From: Bifidobacterium breve
GTDB taxonomy: Bacteria; Actinomycetota; Actinomycetes; S36-B12
Direction of reading: 5' to 3'
Length of the DNA: 37,976 nucleotides
Assembly (NCBI GenBank): GCA_945861925.1
Contig: CAMAWO010000008.1
Location: 1-37,976 of the forward strand
Position 1 is the first letter of the stretch; every line of letters begins with the position of its first letter. Made by a program: the position numbers and the translations under genes. The notes beneath the pieces are model-generated. The model was not told where the DNA came from. It searched no databases and saw only the letters and a list, made by a program, of their open reading frames with translations. Positions 24,156-32,647 of the stretch are shown one piece after another.

Positions 24156-24190
24156 AACCACCACACGGGCAATCTCGCTCGAAGATCAGC

Positions 24191-26032
24191 TCAGGGCGCT
24201 CCTCGCCCCTTGAGCCTTCGCAGCGGTGCAGTCACCTTCCACGATCGAGTATTGAGAACAAAATCGAGCTCCTGACGCAAAGCATCGGCCGTCGACTTGA
24301 GCGCTACAACCTGGCTCTGCAAGTCATCCGCAGGCAGCACCACGAACGAACGGATTCCGAGGAAGCCTTCGACCGAATCCTGGGCATCGGTCACGGTGAG
24401 GCTCACTTGCGCTGGCTCACCTGCGGCGCCTGACCCGAGTGGCAGGGTGATGACGGAGCCGAGATAGACCTCCTCGTGCACCGGCCCTCCCGGGCCCACA
24501 GCGTCAATCCGCACCACCCCCGGCATTGAACGGGTCGAGACGAGGAGGACGAGCGGGCCGTCGACCGGGCGATTGATTCTAAAATCGGCTCGGCTACCCG
24601 GCCTGAGCTCATTGCCCCAGACCTGCGGCGCGCCGAAGGTACCGATGACCGCGGCATCGACAGTCTCGAAGTCGCGGGTGCCGCGCAGCTGCCGGAGCAT
24701 CGGGGTGAGTCCCTCCGATTGCAGGTGACGCATGTACTGGTCGGCATAGCCGGAGTCGGGCGCCGCCCCTCCTGTCGCTAGGACGTATTCGCGTCCGAGT
24801 TCGATCTCTGCGAACACCGGCTTCCTCGCTTCCTGCGCGTGAGCGCGTGCGATGTCGTGGGCAATGCAGTCGGCGACGTGCTGCCACGTCAGGTCCTCGA
24901 ACTCTGCGGCGATTCGCGCTTCTCGGGTTGCGCGCGCACCGACGTCAAGGCCCTCCATCTCGACGACACGGATGAAATCATCGACATCGTCACTCGTGAA
25001 GTAGGAAGCGAGATCACCCCCCGCCTCCGGGAGCGACGAATTGTTCGCCGTGATCGCGACCTTGCCGAAGGCAAGGCTCTCACTCACCGGCAGCCCCCAG
25101 CCCTCGTACCTGCTCGGATACACCGTGAACTCTGCATGGTCGTAAAAGCGGGCGAGGTCGACATCGCTCACGCTGTTACTGAGCAGCGACACCTTGCCAG
25201 AAAGTCCCTGCGTCGCAACGTATTGCTCAAGAAAATCATCAGCGTGCCAGCCGAGTCGGCCGATGCAGACCAGATCAGGTACGGCATCTGATCCATGACG
25301 TTTGATGAGCCGCTGCCAGCCTTTGAACGCCAGCAGGTGGTTCTTGCGGGCCTCGACCGTGCCGACGAGCAGCGCGTACGTCCTTGGCCAGGGCGTCGAG
25401 GCAATCTCGAACTGGGCAGGGCCGATGCCGCACGGCAGGCCGGTGACCTCGCCTGGGGGTGCGGTTCTACCCACCCGCTCGCAGTAGCGGATGAAGTCGT
25501 CGCGGCTTGCCTTGGAGATCGCCGGTACCGCGGAGGCCGTCTGGATGACGAGTTCGAGGTAGCGCTCGAAGAGCATGTTGACCGCCGCCGTGTGACCCGT
25601 CTCGAGCACAGGGGTGAGGTCGTAGAGGAGGAAGACGAGACGCGCCCCTCGGGCGCCGGCATCGCGCGCCGCGAGCATGAGAGCGTCATTGATCCAGACG
25701 GCGCCGAGGAACACGAGCACGGTGTCGGGGGTGACGTCGATTGGCGGCCCCGTTCGCGCGCGCGCTAGAGCACCGGTCGCAGCCGCGGCGGTTGCATCGC
25801 GATCCCCGGTTGTGGCGCTGCCCGGCGCGTCCAACATGGCCTTGATCTCATCGCCCGTCAGGCCGACGAACCTCCCGCTCGGCCGGTCGAGGATGACGGG
25901 GACGGCCGGGTGCTCCGCCCCCCGGATGAGCAGTGGAGCCGTCTCCGCGATGACGCGCTGTACGCCTGATACAGATTCGCGGCGCTGGAGGAATTCAACG
26001 AGGTCGGTGACGTCGAGCAGGGTCGCGCTCAC
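24191..26032 (-). CDS. Family 4 glycosyltransferase with C-terminal extension
   Basis: This 613-aa protein starts at GTG 26032 (SATLLDVTDLVEFLQRRESVSGVQRVIAE). Residues 1-400 form a GT-B enzyme: VLVFLGAVWINDALM, RLVFLLYDLTPVLETGHT, YALLVGTVEARKNHLLAFKGWQRL, LVCIGRLGWHADDF, and the GT4 signature YPSRYEGWGLPVSESLAFGKV (E-x7-E). The opening segment matches WbdB/WbdC-like mannosyltransferases. Residues 410-580 are a beta-rich domain (LRPGSRADFRINRPVDGPLVLLVSTRSMPGVVRIDAVGPGG) that may bind the acceptor glycan. The end NTRSWKVTAPLRRLKGRG is the shared SW-x-x-T motif. It stands alone between a hairpin terminator and the convergent Ig-like gene. Confidence 0.9.
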   Translation of the reverse strand: MSATLLDVTDLVEFLQRRESVSGVQRVIAETAPLLIRGAEHPAVPVILDRPSGRFVGLTGDEIKAMLDAPGSATTGDRDATAAAATGALARARTGPPIDVTPDTVLVFLGAVWINDALMLAARDAGARGARLVFLLYDLTPVLETGHTAAVNMLFERYLELVIQTASAVPAISKASRDDFIRYCERVGRTAPPGEVTGLPCGIGPAQFEIASTPWPRTYALLVGTVEARKNHLLAFKGWQRLIKRHGSDAVPDLVCIGRLGWHADDFLEQYVATQGLSGKVSLLSNSVSDVDLARFYDHAEFTVYPSRYEGWGLPVSESLAFGKVAITANNSSLPEAGGDLASYFTSDDVDDFIRVVEMEGLDVGARATREARIAAEFEDLTWQHVADCIAHDIARAHAQEARKPVFAEIELGREYVLATGGAAPDSGYADQYMRHLQSEGLTPMLRQLRGTRDFETVDAAVIGTFGAPQVWGNELRPGSRADFRINRPVDGPLVLLVSTRSMPGVVRIDAVGPGGPVHEEVYLGSVITLPLGSGAAGEPAQVSLTVTDAQDSVEGFLGIRSFVVLPADDLQSQVVALKSTADALRQELDFVLNTRSWKVTAPLRRLKGRGAP

Positions 26033-26177
26033 AATGGGGTCCCTGACACGTCGCTCAGCCTAGGCGACGGCGGCAAACCGTACGATTTCTGCTCTGTCGA
26101 GCATTTGATCGCTCCAAGCTCGCCGTGCGTAGCTGGATGAGATGACCGAAAACACGCCCAAATGACCATTCGCGTTG

Positions 26178-26206
26178 TCATTTCAGCCGGAATCCGGCTG
26201 AAATGA
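26178..26206. terminator. Hairpin between the membrane-protein operon and the GT4 gene
   Basis: TCATTTCAGCCGG-AAT-CCGGCTGAAATGA is a perfect 13-bp stem with a 3-base loop, 34 bases after the stop of the 26240 gene. No long T tract follows on either strand, so termination is inferred. AAATGAC at 26160-26166 also pairs with GTCATTT at 26177-26183, so an alternative fold exists. Confidence 0.7.
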
Positions 26207-26239
26207 CTCGTGGGGGGTGGGGTGGCTCGGGGGCGGTTG

Positions 26240-27976
26240 TTAGTTGACCCACTTTAGGTGGGTTACGCATACTGACGGCTCTGGGTTGCCTACGCCTAGG
26301 TATGTGACCGTCGTGCATTCGGGTTGGGTCGGGAGTGCCCAGGCTGGCAGGCTTTCCCAGAAGGCTTGGATTTGTTCGCGCTTGGGCGCGTACATCGCGA
26401 TCGCCGTCGGCTTGAGTATTTCGAGCGCTTTGACCTCCTCCCGTGACAGCGCCGCGTTCCCCGTCACCAGGTTGTATTTCCCCCACAGTTGCATGGCCGC
26501 CACGGCTGACATGACTCGGTCGGGATCTGTCCAGATCGCTACTCGATCGGTGCGATCGGTGTGGTCCAGCACCCATTCCTCGGCCTTCACCTTCGCACGC
26601 ATGAGTAATTCGCCGTTGAAGTCGACGTACGCGGCACGGAAGGGGTACTGGCCGTAGATCCCAAGCTGACCCCGGCCGTTTTGCAGGACCTGAGCCCCTG
26701 TCGCGATGAGCGCGATTGCGCCCATGACGACGAGGGCGGCCAGTGCATCTGATGGTCCACGCGCTGCGACGGCGGCAAGTACGAACGCGAGCACGAAACC
26801 CCCGGTGATGAGCAGTCCCTGATTGAGCGTGACCTGCGCCTCCCAACGGCCGGCCCACAGTACGAGCGGCACCCCCGCGATGATCGGCAGGTAGGCGATC
26901 GAGCCCAGCCTCCTGTCACCGACAATCGCCGCAAACGCGAGCCCGATCGACACCAGCGCGCCCGGCCAGAGCTTCGCCGTGTAGTGAGGGGCCTCAAGCC
27001 AGGGCCCCGGCACGAGGAACAGATAGCCCCAGGTGAACAGGATGTTCATGCCTGCGATGGCTGAAGCGATGAGGGACCATCGATTGGCACGCGTTACGGC
27101 GAGCGCGATGAGGCTGATGATGAGGGCTGCCGCAGGCACGAAGAGCGTGACATCGCGAGTCCAGATATTCGGGTCGCTGATGAAGCTCGCGTAGTCGAGT
27201 CGGCCGTTCCAGTCAAGGTAGGTGCCAACCCAGGACCGTCCAGGGAAGATCACCGCGCCGGCAGCAAGGAACCCCGTGATACTTACGACGAATCCCACAG
27301 CGGCTGCCCCTGCATCAATAAGCAGGCGCCGCCATCGCTCCTCAGCGTCGGTGAACAGCCCCACGGCGCGCACCGCGAGCCACATGGACAGGGCGAGGAA
27401 CAGGGCGTACGGGTTGAGCATGACCAGCCACCCCGCCACCAGCCCGGAAAGAGCCCCCGGCAGCCAACGAGCTCGTTGGGAACCGAGAGTGCACCAAACG
27501 GCTAAGGCGAGGAACAGCGTGGTGGCTGCCATGATCGCCCCGGTCAGGTACGGGTTACCCACGTAGCTGAGCACCATCGTGTTGAGGGACGCGAAGAGGG
27601 CCACCCCCACCGCGAGCACCCGATTGCTCGCCCGCTTCACGAGCACGTAGGTCGAGCCGACGATGACGAGGATGAGCAGGAGGCGCCAAATAGCAAACCC
27701 GGTCCACGGGTCGCCAGCCGTGACGAGGAGTCGAACCGGGGCGATATATCCGAGCCGGGTCCAGGTGTAGGCGGGCTCGATGGCGCGATCGGTCACGTCG
27801 CTGCCGAAGAGGGCCAAGGAGGCGTAGAACTCGGAGTCGGGGGAGTTGAAACCCGCCCACTGCCGGGAACCGGAGAAAAAGGCACTGAATACGGAAATGC
27901 CCAGAATGATCACCGGGTCGATCCCCGCACCCCACCATCGCGTAGGTGTTCCTACGCCGGAGGCTGATCCACGCAT
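26240..27976 (-). CDS. Polytopic membrane protein, GT-C-like
   Basis: This 578-aa protein starts at ATG 27976 (MRGSASGVGTPTRWW); the track start at 28093 would overlap the upstream gene deeply. It has about a dozen hydrophobic helices (PVIILGISVFSAFFSG, WRLLLILVIVGSTYVLV, ALFASLNTMVLSYVG, LSGLVAGWLVMLNPYALFLAL and others). An early extracytoplasmic loop carries acidic residues (GFNSPDSEFYASLALFG), in the position where GT-C enzymes bind polyprenyl-phosphate sugars. The last 140 residues are soluble (YVDFNGELLMRAKVKAEEWVLDHTDRTDRVAIWTDPDRVM). A role as a polyprenyl-linked glycosyltransferase decorating the exported glycan is plausible but unproven. It is the last gene of its operon, followed by a hairpin. 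Confidence 0.75.
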   Translation of the reverse strand: MRGSASGVGTPTRWWGAGIDPVIILGISVFSAFFSGSRQWAGFNSPDSEFYASLALFGSDVTDRAIEPAYTWTRLGYIAPVRLLVTAGDPWTGFAIWRLLLILVIVGSTYVLVKRASNRVLAVGVALFASLNTMVLSYVGNPYLTGAIMAATTLFLALAVWCTLGSQRARWLPGALSGLVAGWLVMLNPYALFLALSMWLAVRAVGLFTDAEERWRRLLIDAGAAAVGFVVSITGFLAAGAVIFPGRSWVGTYLDWNGRLDYASFISDPNIWTRDVTLFVPAAALIISLIALAVTRANRWSLIASAIAGMNILFTWGYLFLVPGPWLEAPHYTAKLWPGALVSIGLAFAAIVGDRRLGSIAYLPIIAGVPLVLWAGRWEAQVTLNQGLLITGGFVLAFVLAAVAARGPSDALAALVVMGAIALIATGAQVLQNGRGQLGIYGQYPFRAAYVDFNGELLMRAKVKAEEWVLDHTDRTDRVAIWTDPDRVMSAVAAMQLWGKYNLVTGNAALSREEVKALEILKPTAIAMYAPKREQIQAFWESLPAWALPTQPECTTVTYLGVGNPEPSVCVTHLKWVN

Positions 27977-28038
27977 CTTCACAACGTACGCCGACGCAGC
28001 ATCTGCTGGTAATCCGGCCACCTCACGACCTCGCCTAC

Positions 28039-30066
28039 TCAGGCTGACCGGCACCAGAACTCGTAGGACTCGGCCTTCGGGACGACCGCCCACCCACGAT
28101 CAGGCGCATTGGAACTCGCGCTCTGCCAGAGCACCGACCCGGTCACGACTCCACCCGATGAGACAAGGCCCGTCGTGACACCGGGGTCGCATGCGCCCGG
28201 CTGACGTTCGACGACGACGAGTTGCTGCGTCGATTCGCCCTTGAGCGCATCAACAGTTGCCAGGTCCACCTGTTGCCACCCTGCAGGCACCGGCTTGGCA
28301 AGGAGTGCCTGATCAATGCCGATCGCGAAGGGGTGGTCGGGGGTGGGGGGCGTGAGGTCCTCAGGGAGCCATGGGTCGGGCTCTACGACGCCCTCGTAGA
28401 CCCAGGGCGTCATGACACCGCCGCCAACCGTGGCGAACACCGGGCCTCGCGGCAGGTCCTTCGAGAGGTCAGGGGACATGGCCAGCTCGGGCGGCGCAGT
28501 TGCTCCGGCCGTGATGAGCACCGTGCGGGCGATCTGCCCGGTGGAGCGAGGAGCTACGACCGTCGCCGGCTCAACCTGATTCGGATCCTTCACCATGAGC
28601 GGCACATGGGCCACCTCAGCCGAGCGCTGCTCCAGGGTGTCGCCAACCCGTCGATCAGCCGTGACGCTGATGGTCGCACCATGATCAGATGTGAAAACGA
28701 TTATGGTGTTGTCGTAGCGTCCGGTTGCCTTAAGTTCGGCGATCAGTTGGCCGAGTTGCCGATCGAAATCGATCGCTGAGTTCGCGTAGAGCCGCCGCTC
28801 GATCGACTGCAGTTCAGGTGTGGAGTAATTGCCAGCCTTGTTGCTGCCAACCATGTGAGCATCGTCAACGATAGGCAGGCGCGAGGGATAGATCACTTTC
28901 CCCTCACGATCGACGTTCCACGGGGCGTGGGTGCGGATCGTGTGCCAAAAACCGAAGATCGGCGCACCCGGCGCTGCCTGCTCGGCGCTCCTGAGACCCG
29001 CGATGGCCTTGCTCACGGAGTTGCCCTCGGCATTGTCGCCGAACTCGTCGCCACCGGCCCAGAAATCCCGCCACTTGCCGTCGAATGAGGGAAAGGCGGC
29101 CGAGAAGGGATGGGCGAGGGCCGTGCGGCCGGCGATCGCTGCCGCATCCGCAGCAAAGCCGAGGAGTTGGCTCACCACATTCGTATCGCGAGCCGACCCC
29201 AAGCTTGCACACTCATTGGCGTCGCATTCGAATCTGAACATCGGCGACTCCATGACGACGGAGTACTCGGACGCAAGGCTGGGAACGATGCCGATGTTCG
29301 CGCGAACCTCCTGCATGCGTTCTGGGCCCTCCGCTTCCACGTCCGAAATCCCTGCGAGCATCGACGGTATGGCGTAGTCGGTGTAGTTCGCTGTCGAATA
29401 GGCGTGGGTGTAGGTCGTCGAATTCGCCTGCAGCGACTTGAGATTCGGGAACTCCGGACGGATGGCTCCTGCCTTGTCGAAGACGAGTGGGTACTGGAGT
29501 TCGTCAGAGACGATCCACATGATTGATGGACGCTGCGGGTCGGGTGCGAACGCTAGCGGGGGCGCCGCCTCTGCGGCGCTGCCGGCGAACGCGGAGAGCG
29601 CGAGTGGCGCCACGGCCGCAATCGAGGCGAAGACGAACAGCGGCGAGCCCATGGTGAAGCGGCGTGCGAGCAGCATCACGCCGGCGGCGACAACAAGGCT
29701 GATGATTGGCCCAAGTGCGGGGGCACCAGAAAAGACGGTCTGGGTGAGGGCATTGCCGGCCAGGAACCAGACGACGACGAACATGATGGCTGACGCTGCG
29801 ACATCGTAAGATGCTGACTGCAGACGCTTCTTCAGAACGGTGAGCACCCCGGCCAGGAGTAGCCACAGGGCAACCAGAACAACGGTGAGCATAAGTACCC
29901 ATGCGATTTTCGACACCCCGTGCGCCGAGAAGAACACCTCGTTCGCAGCGATTTTGTCATTCGCGGGGATGACCACCGCAAGCACGACGAGGGCCAGCAG
30001 CCATGAGGCACTGTCGTAGGGACTTGTATTGCGTCGCTCACCGAGGCGAGCAGTAAGGTCGCTCAT
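28039..30066 (-). CDS. Membrane-anchored sulfatase/alkaline-phosphatase-fold enzyme
   Basis: This 675-aa protein starts at ATG 30066, overlapping the methyltransferase stop (ATGA); the track start at 30195 is in the upstream gene. Residues 20-175 contain about five membrane helices. An extracytoplasmic alkaline-phosphatase-fold domain follows: PSIMWIVSDELQYP (first metal ligand), AYSTANYTDYAIPSMLAG with a possible Thr nucleophile, FGFWHTIRTHAPW, and IIVFTSDHGATISV (metal-binding DHG). The layout matches LtaS, OpgB and EptA-type transferases more than soluble sulfatases. It should add or remove a phospho-group on a glycan outside the membrane. The C-terminal 130 residues are unassigned. It is co-transcribed with the methyltransferase and GT-C-like genes. 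Confidence 0.8.
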   Translation of the reverse strand: MSDLTARLGERRNTSPYDSASWLLALVVLAVVIPANDKIAANEVFFSAHGVSKIAWVLMLTVVLVALWLLLAGVLTVLKKRLQSASYDVAASAIMFVVVWFLAGNALTQTVFSGAPALGPIISLVVAAGVMLLARRFTMGSPLFVFASIAAVAPLALSAFAGSAAEAAPPLAFAPDPQRPSIMWIVSDELQYPLVFDKAGAIRPEFPNLKSLQANSTTYTHAYSTANYTDYAIPSMLAGISDVEAEGPERMQEVRANIGIVPSLASEYSVVMESPMFRFECDANECASLGSARDTNVVSQLLGFAADAAAIAGRTALAHPFSAAFPSFDGKWRDFWAGGDEFGDNAEGNSVSKAIAGLRSAEQAAPGAPIFGFWHTIRTHAPWNVDREGKVIYPSRLPIVDDAHMVGSNKAGNYSTPELQSIERRLYANSAIDFDRQLGQLIAELKATGRYDNTIIVFTSDHGATISVTADRRVGDTLEQRSAEVAHVPLMVKDPNQVEPATVVAPRSTGQIARTVLITAGATAPPELAMSPDLSKDLPRGPVFATVGGGVMTPWVYEGVVEPDPWLPEDLTPPTPDHPFAIGIDQALLAKPVPAGWQQVDLATVDALKGESTQQLVVVERQPGACDPGVTTGLVSSGGVVTGSVLWQSASSNAPDRGWAVVPKAESYEFWCRSA

Positions 30067-31508
30067 CGCTGCTCCAGCAGGCCCCAGGCATTGACGACCA
30101 CTCGCGTCGCTGAGGTCGTGCCCATGACCTCGACGTGAGCGAAGCGATTCCGTAGGGCACCGAGGAGGGCATCGGTTGAGTATTCGCCGCTCCAATTGGG
30201 AATCTGACCCAGCAGGATGCGCGACTTCTCGTCATTCTCGTCAGCGAACTCGATTTGGACTGGGGCGCCAAACGCAGCGAGGGCATCGACCGCGAACTGC
30301 ATCGGCGTGCCCTGGGTGATGACCACGTGGTGCAGAACCGCTTGGCAGATGACCGCTGAGGGCTGCACCCGATCGGTGAACGCCGCAAATTCCGCGTTGA
30401 GTAAGCCCGAGGCCGGGGTGAGGTTGGTGATGTCGCCGAGGATCGGTGTGACGTCGCCGGCAACATCGGAGGGCAGGCCCTGATGGAGCATGTCGAGCGC
30501 TCCGGCATCGGCGTCCATCACGATCACTCGTGCACCTGCGTGGCGGGCGAGGTGGGCGGCGGTGAATCCGTCGTTGCCGCCGACGTCGAGAACGAGTCGA
30601 CCACGTCCAGAATCGGCCTTGATGAAATCGGCGGCGAGCCCTGACTTCCGGGTGAGGTCATCGTTCTCGTAATGCGCCCGGGTTCCGTAGTCGACCCAGG
30701 TGGTGGCGTGCTCCTTGCCGTGGAGTGTGCGAACCTGTTTTGCGAGGCGTTTGGTCAGCGAGCGGGTGGCATTGCGTGCGAGATCCTGATTCTTGTTCGC
30801 GGTATCAGCAAAGGTGGACTCACTGGGCGCGTTCCTTTCGACCGGCTTCGTCGTGGCTTGGAGGAGCAGGAGCGACAGGCTTCGGCGGGCCTTCTTCGGC
30901 AGGAGCGCCCTGGCCGAGTCAGAGCGAAGTCCACGGTGCATGCTCACGTTCCAAGCATCCGCGGCAGTCACGCGCTCACCCGAGCCGACCGCAAGTGGAT
31001 TGATGAAATGTTCGATGAACTGACGTGACGCATTCCAGGACGGGTTCGGGCGCCAACGCTCGACCGAGCCGAGGTCAATGAAGACAGGTTGCATGCCCCG
31101 GAACTGCACATTGAATGCCGAGGCGTCCTTGAGGTCGAGACCGATGTCAAGGAGGCTCAGCCGAAGGTCGAGGGTGAGCAGCGCCGCTGCCTCAAGAAGG
31201 GAGTTCGGCCACTCCCACGGGTAGGTGATGAGGTCCACGTGTTCGACCGAGAACACCGAAGCATCAGTTGCCGGATTCCGGCCGGAACGAGCCGCGTATG
31301 CCCTGACGATCGGCCCGGCAGTTGCGTCCGGCAATTCCTCGAATGCGACCAGCGAGCCGGCGGCGGTCAGCGAACCGTACAGTGCCGAGCCGCGCAGTGT
31401 CCGCATGGCAGCGGAGGAAGATGGTCCGGCCATGCGGTACCAGATGCCCTCGTGCAGAAAGGCTGCGTTCTCGGGATCGCGGAAACTCGCGGTTGGCAGG
31501 ATTGTCAC
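30063..31508 (-). CDS. NoeA-like class I SAM methyltransferase with N-terminal extension
   Basis: This 481-aa protein starts at GTG 31508. The N-terminal 230 residues (SFRDPENAAFLHEGIWYRMAG, SALYGSLTAAGSLVAFEEL, DLITYPWEWPNSLLEAAALLTLDLRLSLLDIGLDLKDASAFNVQFRGMQPVFIDLGSVERW, FIEHFINPLA) match the extension of proteins annotated as nodulation NoeA-like methyltransferases. Its EWPNSxLxxAAxLTLD and LKDASAxNVQF blocks recall a protein-kinase-like fold with the catalytic loop D-x-x-x-x-N (DASAFN). From about residue 300, LVLDVGGNDGFTAAHLARHAGARVIVMDAD is the SAM-binding motif. The substrate is unknown, perhaps a glycan or lipid-linked precursor. It sits between the small membrane protein and the sulfatase-fold gene. 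Confidence 0.8.
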   Translation of the reverse strand: MTILPTASFRDPENAAFLHEGIWYRMAGPSSSAAMRTLRGSALYGSLTAAGSLVAFEELPDATAGPIVRAYAARSGRNPATDASVFSVEHVDLITYPWEWPNSLLEAAALLTLDLRLSLLDIGLDLKDASAFNVQFRGMQPVFIDLGSVERWRPNPSWNASRQFIEHFINPLAVGSGERVTAADAWNVSMHRGLRSDSARALLPKKARRSLSLLLLQATTKPVERNAPSESTFADTANKNQDLARNATRSLTKRLAKQVRTLHGKEHATTWVDYGTRAHYENDDLTRKSGLAADFIKADSGRGRLVLDVGGNDGFTAAHLARHAGARVIVMDADAGALDMLHQGLPSDVAGDVTPILGDITNLTPASGLLNAEFAAFTDRVQPSAVICQAVLHHVVITQGTPMQFAVDALAAFGAPVQIEFADENDEKSRILLGQIPNWSGEYSTDALLGALRNRFAHVEVMGTTSATRVVVNAWGLLEQR

Positions 31509-31520
31509 GTGTCGTGCGGG

Positions 31521-31700
31521 CTAGGACTCGGTCGGGGTGGGCTCGGGTGCCTGATCGGTGACCGCGGTGCCCTTGCCCCGGCCACGTAGCTTTGCCACCT
31601 GTGACCGGAGAAAGAACCAAGAGCCTGCAGCGCCACTCGCGATGGCGGCAAGCAGGTACGAACCCGTGCCAGCATCGATGTAGCCGACTGAATTCAGCAT
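31521..31700 (-). CDS. 59-aa single-pass membrane protein (YIDAGTGSYLL family)
   Basis: This gene is below the size limit of the ORF track. ATG 31700 is preceded by AAGGTGA. The product starts MLNSVGYIDAGTGSYLLAAIASGAAGSWFFLRSQVAKLRGRG. One membrane helix (residues 14-32) follows the conserved YIDxGTGSxLL motif, then a basic stretch and an acidic, Pro-rich tail (DQAPEPTPTES). Short proteins with this motif recur in surface-polysaccharide loci beside sulfatase-fold and methyltransferase genes; this is from memory, and their function is unknown. The stop lies 12 bases before the methyltransferase start, so the genes are co-transcribed. It may be a membrane subunit or regulator of the sulfatase-fold enzyme. 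Confidence 0.8.
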   Translation of the reverse strand: MLNSVGYIDAGTGSYLLAAIASGAAGSWFFLRSQVAKLRGRGKGTAVTDQAPEPTPTES

Positions 31701-31792
31701 TTCGTCACCTTATGTTGGCCTGTAGGACACCTGAAGGTTACATCAGTGTCGCGGATCGTGATGGCGCGCTCGCTCCCGTCGTATCTCGCCCA

Positions 31793-32647
31793 CTACCGAA
31801 GGGCGTTCAGGAGGCGAGCCCAGGAGAGCGATTCGACGATCGCATCGTCAGTCGCCAGCGGCCGCAGCCTGCCGTGGAGGTCGCGCAATTTGCCCACGAC
31901 CTCTGGCCCCGCGGTGACCGCGGAGGCCAGCCGCTTGAGCCTGGAGTCGTCCTGTCGGCCCCGTCCGAGGCCCACCTCTTGGGTGTCGATGACCCGGTAG
32001 TCGATGACGAGCTCCGTATTGATCAGCATGGCGCGCCTGGCGGTCGCGACCAGACTCCACCAGCGATCGTGCAGCCATCCTGTAGGGATCGTGAGGTCTG
32101 CGAAGCCCGCGGGGCGCAGGGCGCTTGCGCCGCCGGTCGCGATCGAATGCCTGACGGCGTAGCGCATCTGCTCGGCTGACGGCTCATGATTCCAGTCGCT
32201 GGGAACGGGGAAGGTGGCGCGCAGCGTTCCGTCGAGCGACTCATTGCGGGCATTGATGAGGGTGCCGTCGGACGCAACCATCGCCATCTCGGGTTGCATC
32301 GCAAGTTGGCCCACCTGATGGCCGACCCGGGTCGGGTACCACAGGTCGTCATGGTCACCGAGGACCGCGACGTCGTACTTCAGGCAGGCGCGGATCCCCT
32401 GATGGAAGTTGTGGGCGATTCGGGTGGTGACGTCCTCGGCCCGCGATGTTGCTCGATAGACACTCCCTCGACCACCAAGGACCGCGTGGACGATGGAACG
32501 TGTGGTGTCGGTCGAATTGTCGTCAATGACGACGATGGCGTCGGGCTGGTGCTCCTGCCCGACGATGCTGACTAGGGTCTGTTCGATCCATTGCGCCGAA
32601 TTGCTCGTGACGATCAGTGCAGCGGACGAAAGGGGTTTCGCGTTCAT
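31793..32647 (-). CDS. Family 2 glycosyltransferase
   Basis: This 284-aa protein starts at ATG 32647, overlapping the stop of the upstream GT4 (ATGA). GT-A features are AALIVTSNSAQWIEQTLVSIVGQEHQPDAIVVIDDNSTD, then VAVLGDHDDLWYPTRV, where DHDD is the metal-binding DxD, and GGASALRPAGF. The region IPTGWLHDRWWSLVATARRAMLINTELVIDYRVIDTQEVG resembles WcaA/RfbF-like rhamnosyltransferases, suiting the dTDP-rhamnose genes nearby. It is the second gene of the six-gene minus-strand operon. Confidence 0.88.
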   Translation of the reverse strand: MNAKPLSSAALIVTSNSAQWIEQTLVSIVGQEHQPDAIVVIDDNSTDTTRSIVHAVLGGRGSVYRATSRAEDVTTRIAHNFHQGIRACLKYDVAVLGDHDDLWYPTRVGHQVGQLAMQPEMAMVASDGTLINARNESLDGTLRATFPVPSDWNHEPSAEQMRYAVRHSIATGGASALRPAGFADLTIPTGWLHDRWWSLVATARRAMLINTELVIDYRVIDTQEVGLGRGRQDDSRLKRLASAVTAGPEVVGKLRDLHGRLRPLATDDAIVESLSWARLLNALR

